Assembly: GCA_020161365.1 (NCBI GenBank)
Contig: JAIUNU010000001.1
Location: 372,001 to 436,000, forward strand
Origin: Pseudomonadota bacterium
Lineage (GTDB): Bacteria; Pseudomonadota; Alphaproteobacteria; Caulobacterales; Caulobacteraceae
Length of the DNA: 64,000 nucleotides
Direction: 5' to 3'
In this document: positions 63,144 through 64,000 of the stretch, one piece after another
How the letters are laid out: each line of letters opens with the position of its first letter
Position numbering within the stretch: the first letter of the stretch is position 1
The notes under the pieces: model-generated
Told to the model about the DNA's origin: nothing
Database searches by the model: none
Seen by the model: only the letters and a program-made list of their open reading frames with translations
Translations under genes and position numbers: made by a program

Positions 63144-63163
63144 CCATGACAAGGCTGTCATGG
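63144..63163 (-). promoter_or_regulatory. LacI-type operator and promoter of the LacI gene
   Basis: The dyad CCATGACA-AGGC-TGTCATGG (20 bp) contains GACA-N4-TGTC, the same core as at 62022. On the minus strand ATGACAG-N10-GCTAAGTA fits the sigma-73 consensus, so the operator covers the promoter and suggests autorepression. Confidence 0.65.
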
Positions 63164-63181
63164 CGAGCCCCAAGAAAACGA

Positions 63182-64000
63182 CTACGAAACGGCGGCGCGG
63201 CCCTCCGGCGTCAGCGCCACCGCCGCGCCGATCAGGGCGGTGTGGGGGTGCAGGATGACGTGGGTCGGGATCGCCTGGGTGAAGCCCGACAGGCGGCCCT
63301 TGCTTTCGAAGCGCTCGCGGAACGCGCTCTTCTCGAGGATGTCGATGATGCGCGGCGCAATGCCGCCCGCGATAAACACCCCGCCGCGCGCACCCAGGGT
63401 CAGGGCGATGTCGCCCGCCGTTGCGCCAAGAATCGCACAGAAGCGGTTCACGGTGGCGAGACTGTCGCCGCAGCCCTCGACCGCCCGCTCGGTGATCTGT
63501 TTGGCGCTCAGCGCCTCGACCTGGCGTCCCTCGGCGGCCGCCAGATCGATGTGAAGGTCTTCCATGCCCGGCCCGGACAGGATGCGCTCGACCGAGACCC
63601 GGCCACCGTCCAGGCGCTTACTCAGGGACCGCAGCACCTCGATCTCGACGTCGTCGACGGGCGCGAAGGCGACGTGGCCGCCCTCGGTCGCCAGCGGAAT
63701 TTCCTGGCCGTGGCGGCGCACCAGGCCCGCGACGCCAAAACCGGTGCCTGGGCCGAGGATCGCCAAGTCACCCTCGCCCGAGGTCGGCAGTTGACCGATC
63801 TGGCGCAGGTCCTTGGGGCTCAGGCGTGGCGCGGCAAGCGCCTGGGCGGTGAAGTCGTTGATCAGCTTGGCGTTCCGGAACCCCCCCGCGCGACGCAGGC
63901 CGTCCTCGGAAATCCGCCAATCGAGATTGGTCATGTGGACCTGGCCATGGTCGATCGGACCGGCGACGGCGACCACCGCCTGGTCGGGATGCCTGACCCC
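63182..64000 (-). CDS. glk: Glucokinase, 5' end cut by the window
   Basis: The last 272 residues are seen of about 330. A ROK-independent bacterial glucokinase (Glk family). Visible: V-A-V-A-G-P-I, L-I-N-D-F-T-A-Q-A, L-G-P-G-T-G-F-G-V-A near 83 of the visible part, and E-G-G-H-V-A-F-A-P. The C-terminal G-G-V-F-I-A-G-G-I-A-P-R motif completes the sugar-binding site. Phosphorylates glucose to feed the Entner-Doudoroff pathway. In Caulobacter this gene lies beside the edd/zwf cluster, which would be just past the window edge. Confidence 0.95.
   Translation of the reverse strand, partial: GVRHPDQAVVAVAGPIDHGQVHMTNLDWRISEDGLRRAGGFRNAKLINDFTAQALAAPRLSPKDLRQIGQLPTSGEGDLAILGPGTGFGVAGLVRRHGQEIPLATEGGHVAFAPVDDVEIEVLRSLSKRLDGGRVSVERILSGPGMEDLHIDLAAAEGRQVEALSAKQITERAVEGCGDSLATVNRFCAILGATAGDIALTLGARGGVFIAGGIAPRIIDILEKSAFRERFESKGRLSGFTQAIPTHVILHPHTALIGAAVALTPEGRAAVS

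Overview
The window is high-GC DNA (about 66-68% by eye) with very tight gene packing, and its gene content and order point to an alphaproteobacterium of the genus Caulobacter (C. vibrioides/crescentus group). The main pointers are podJ, the thiC locus with its THI-box leader, a dgt-SPOR-nagZ-scpA-scpB-tatA-tatB-tatC-serS chain, a LacI regulator next to glk, dense GANTC (CcrM) sites at cell-cycle promoters, and promoter elements of the Caulobacter sigma-73 type. I see no phage, insertion sequence, CRISPR array, tRNA or rRNA. The window is ordinary chromosome rather than an island.

Layout. 1-8.5 kb (minus): serS (partial), an oppositely oriented UrcA-like secreted protein, tatC-tatB-tatA, then scpB-scpA-nagZ-SPOR protein joined by 4-bp ATGA overlaps, then dgt. 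8.6-16.7 kb: erpA-like Fe-S carrier, xthA, several hypotheticals, a LysE exporter, a Tat-exported DUF885 protein, a Gfo/Idh oxidoreductase, a zinc-independent MDR reductase and a CusF-fold lipoprotein. 17-25.9 kb: opgH, a MATE exporter, an SDR, a VOC protein, a ThuA-like protein and a GIY-YIG/DUF2239 pair. 26-34.5 kb (minus): a large TonB-dependent receptor, an S41 protease, thiC under a TPP riboswitch, a zinc metallopeptidase and small envelope proteins. 34.7-39.8 kb: a D-cysteine desulfhydrase/racemase pair, a Tat-exported family 10 pectate lyase and a secreted SRPBCC protein.

39.9-52.8 kb: a DNA-damage cluster (DinG/XPD-like helicase, a Sel1 protein, the ligase-associated helicase Lhr and nuclease PdeM), then DUF3429, the polarity factor podJ and an MprF-like aminoacyl transferase. 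The two helicase promoters share an almost identical LexA-like box. 53-57.9 kb: a two-subunit acyl-CoA dehydrogenase, an SH3 envelope protein, a PNPOx-fold stress protein behind a hairpin that hides its ribosome binding site, and a Crp/Fnr regulator. 57.9-64 kb (minus): pyk, a secreted GH3 beta-glucosidase, a LacI-family regulator and glk (partial). This is a sugar-uptake-to-glycolysis block in which matching GACA-N4-TGTC operators sit before both the LacI gene and the glucosidase.

I found no wholly new multi-gene system. The most interesting signals are regulatory or architectural: the SD-hiding hairpin at 56339-56370, the shared LexA-like boxes, the LacI operators, the four 29-residue repeats in PodJ with four GANTC sites at its promoter, a candidate small RNA near 37.25-37.53 kb, and the absence of argS between dgt and the SPOR gene.
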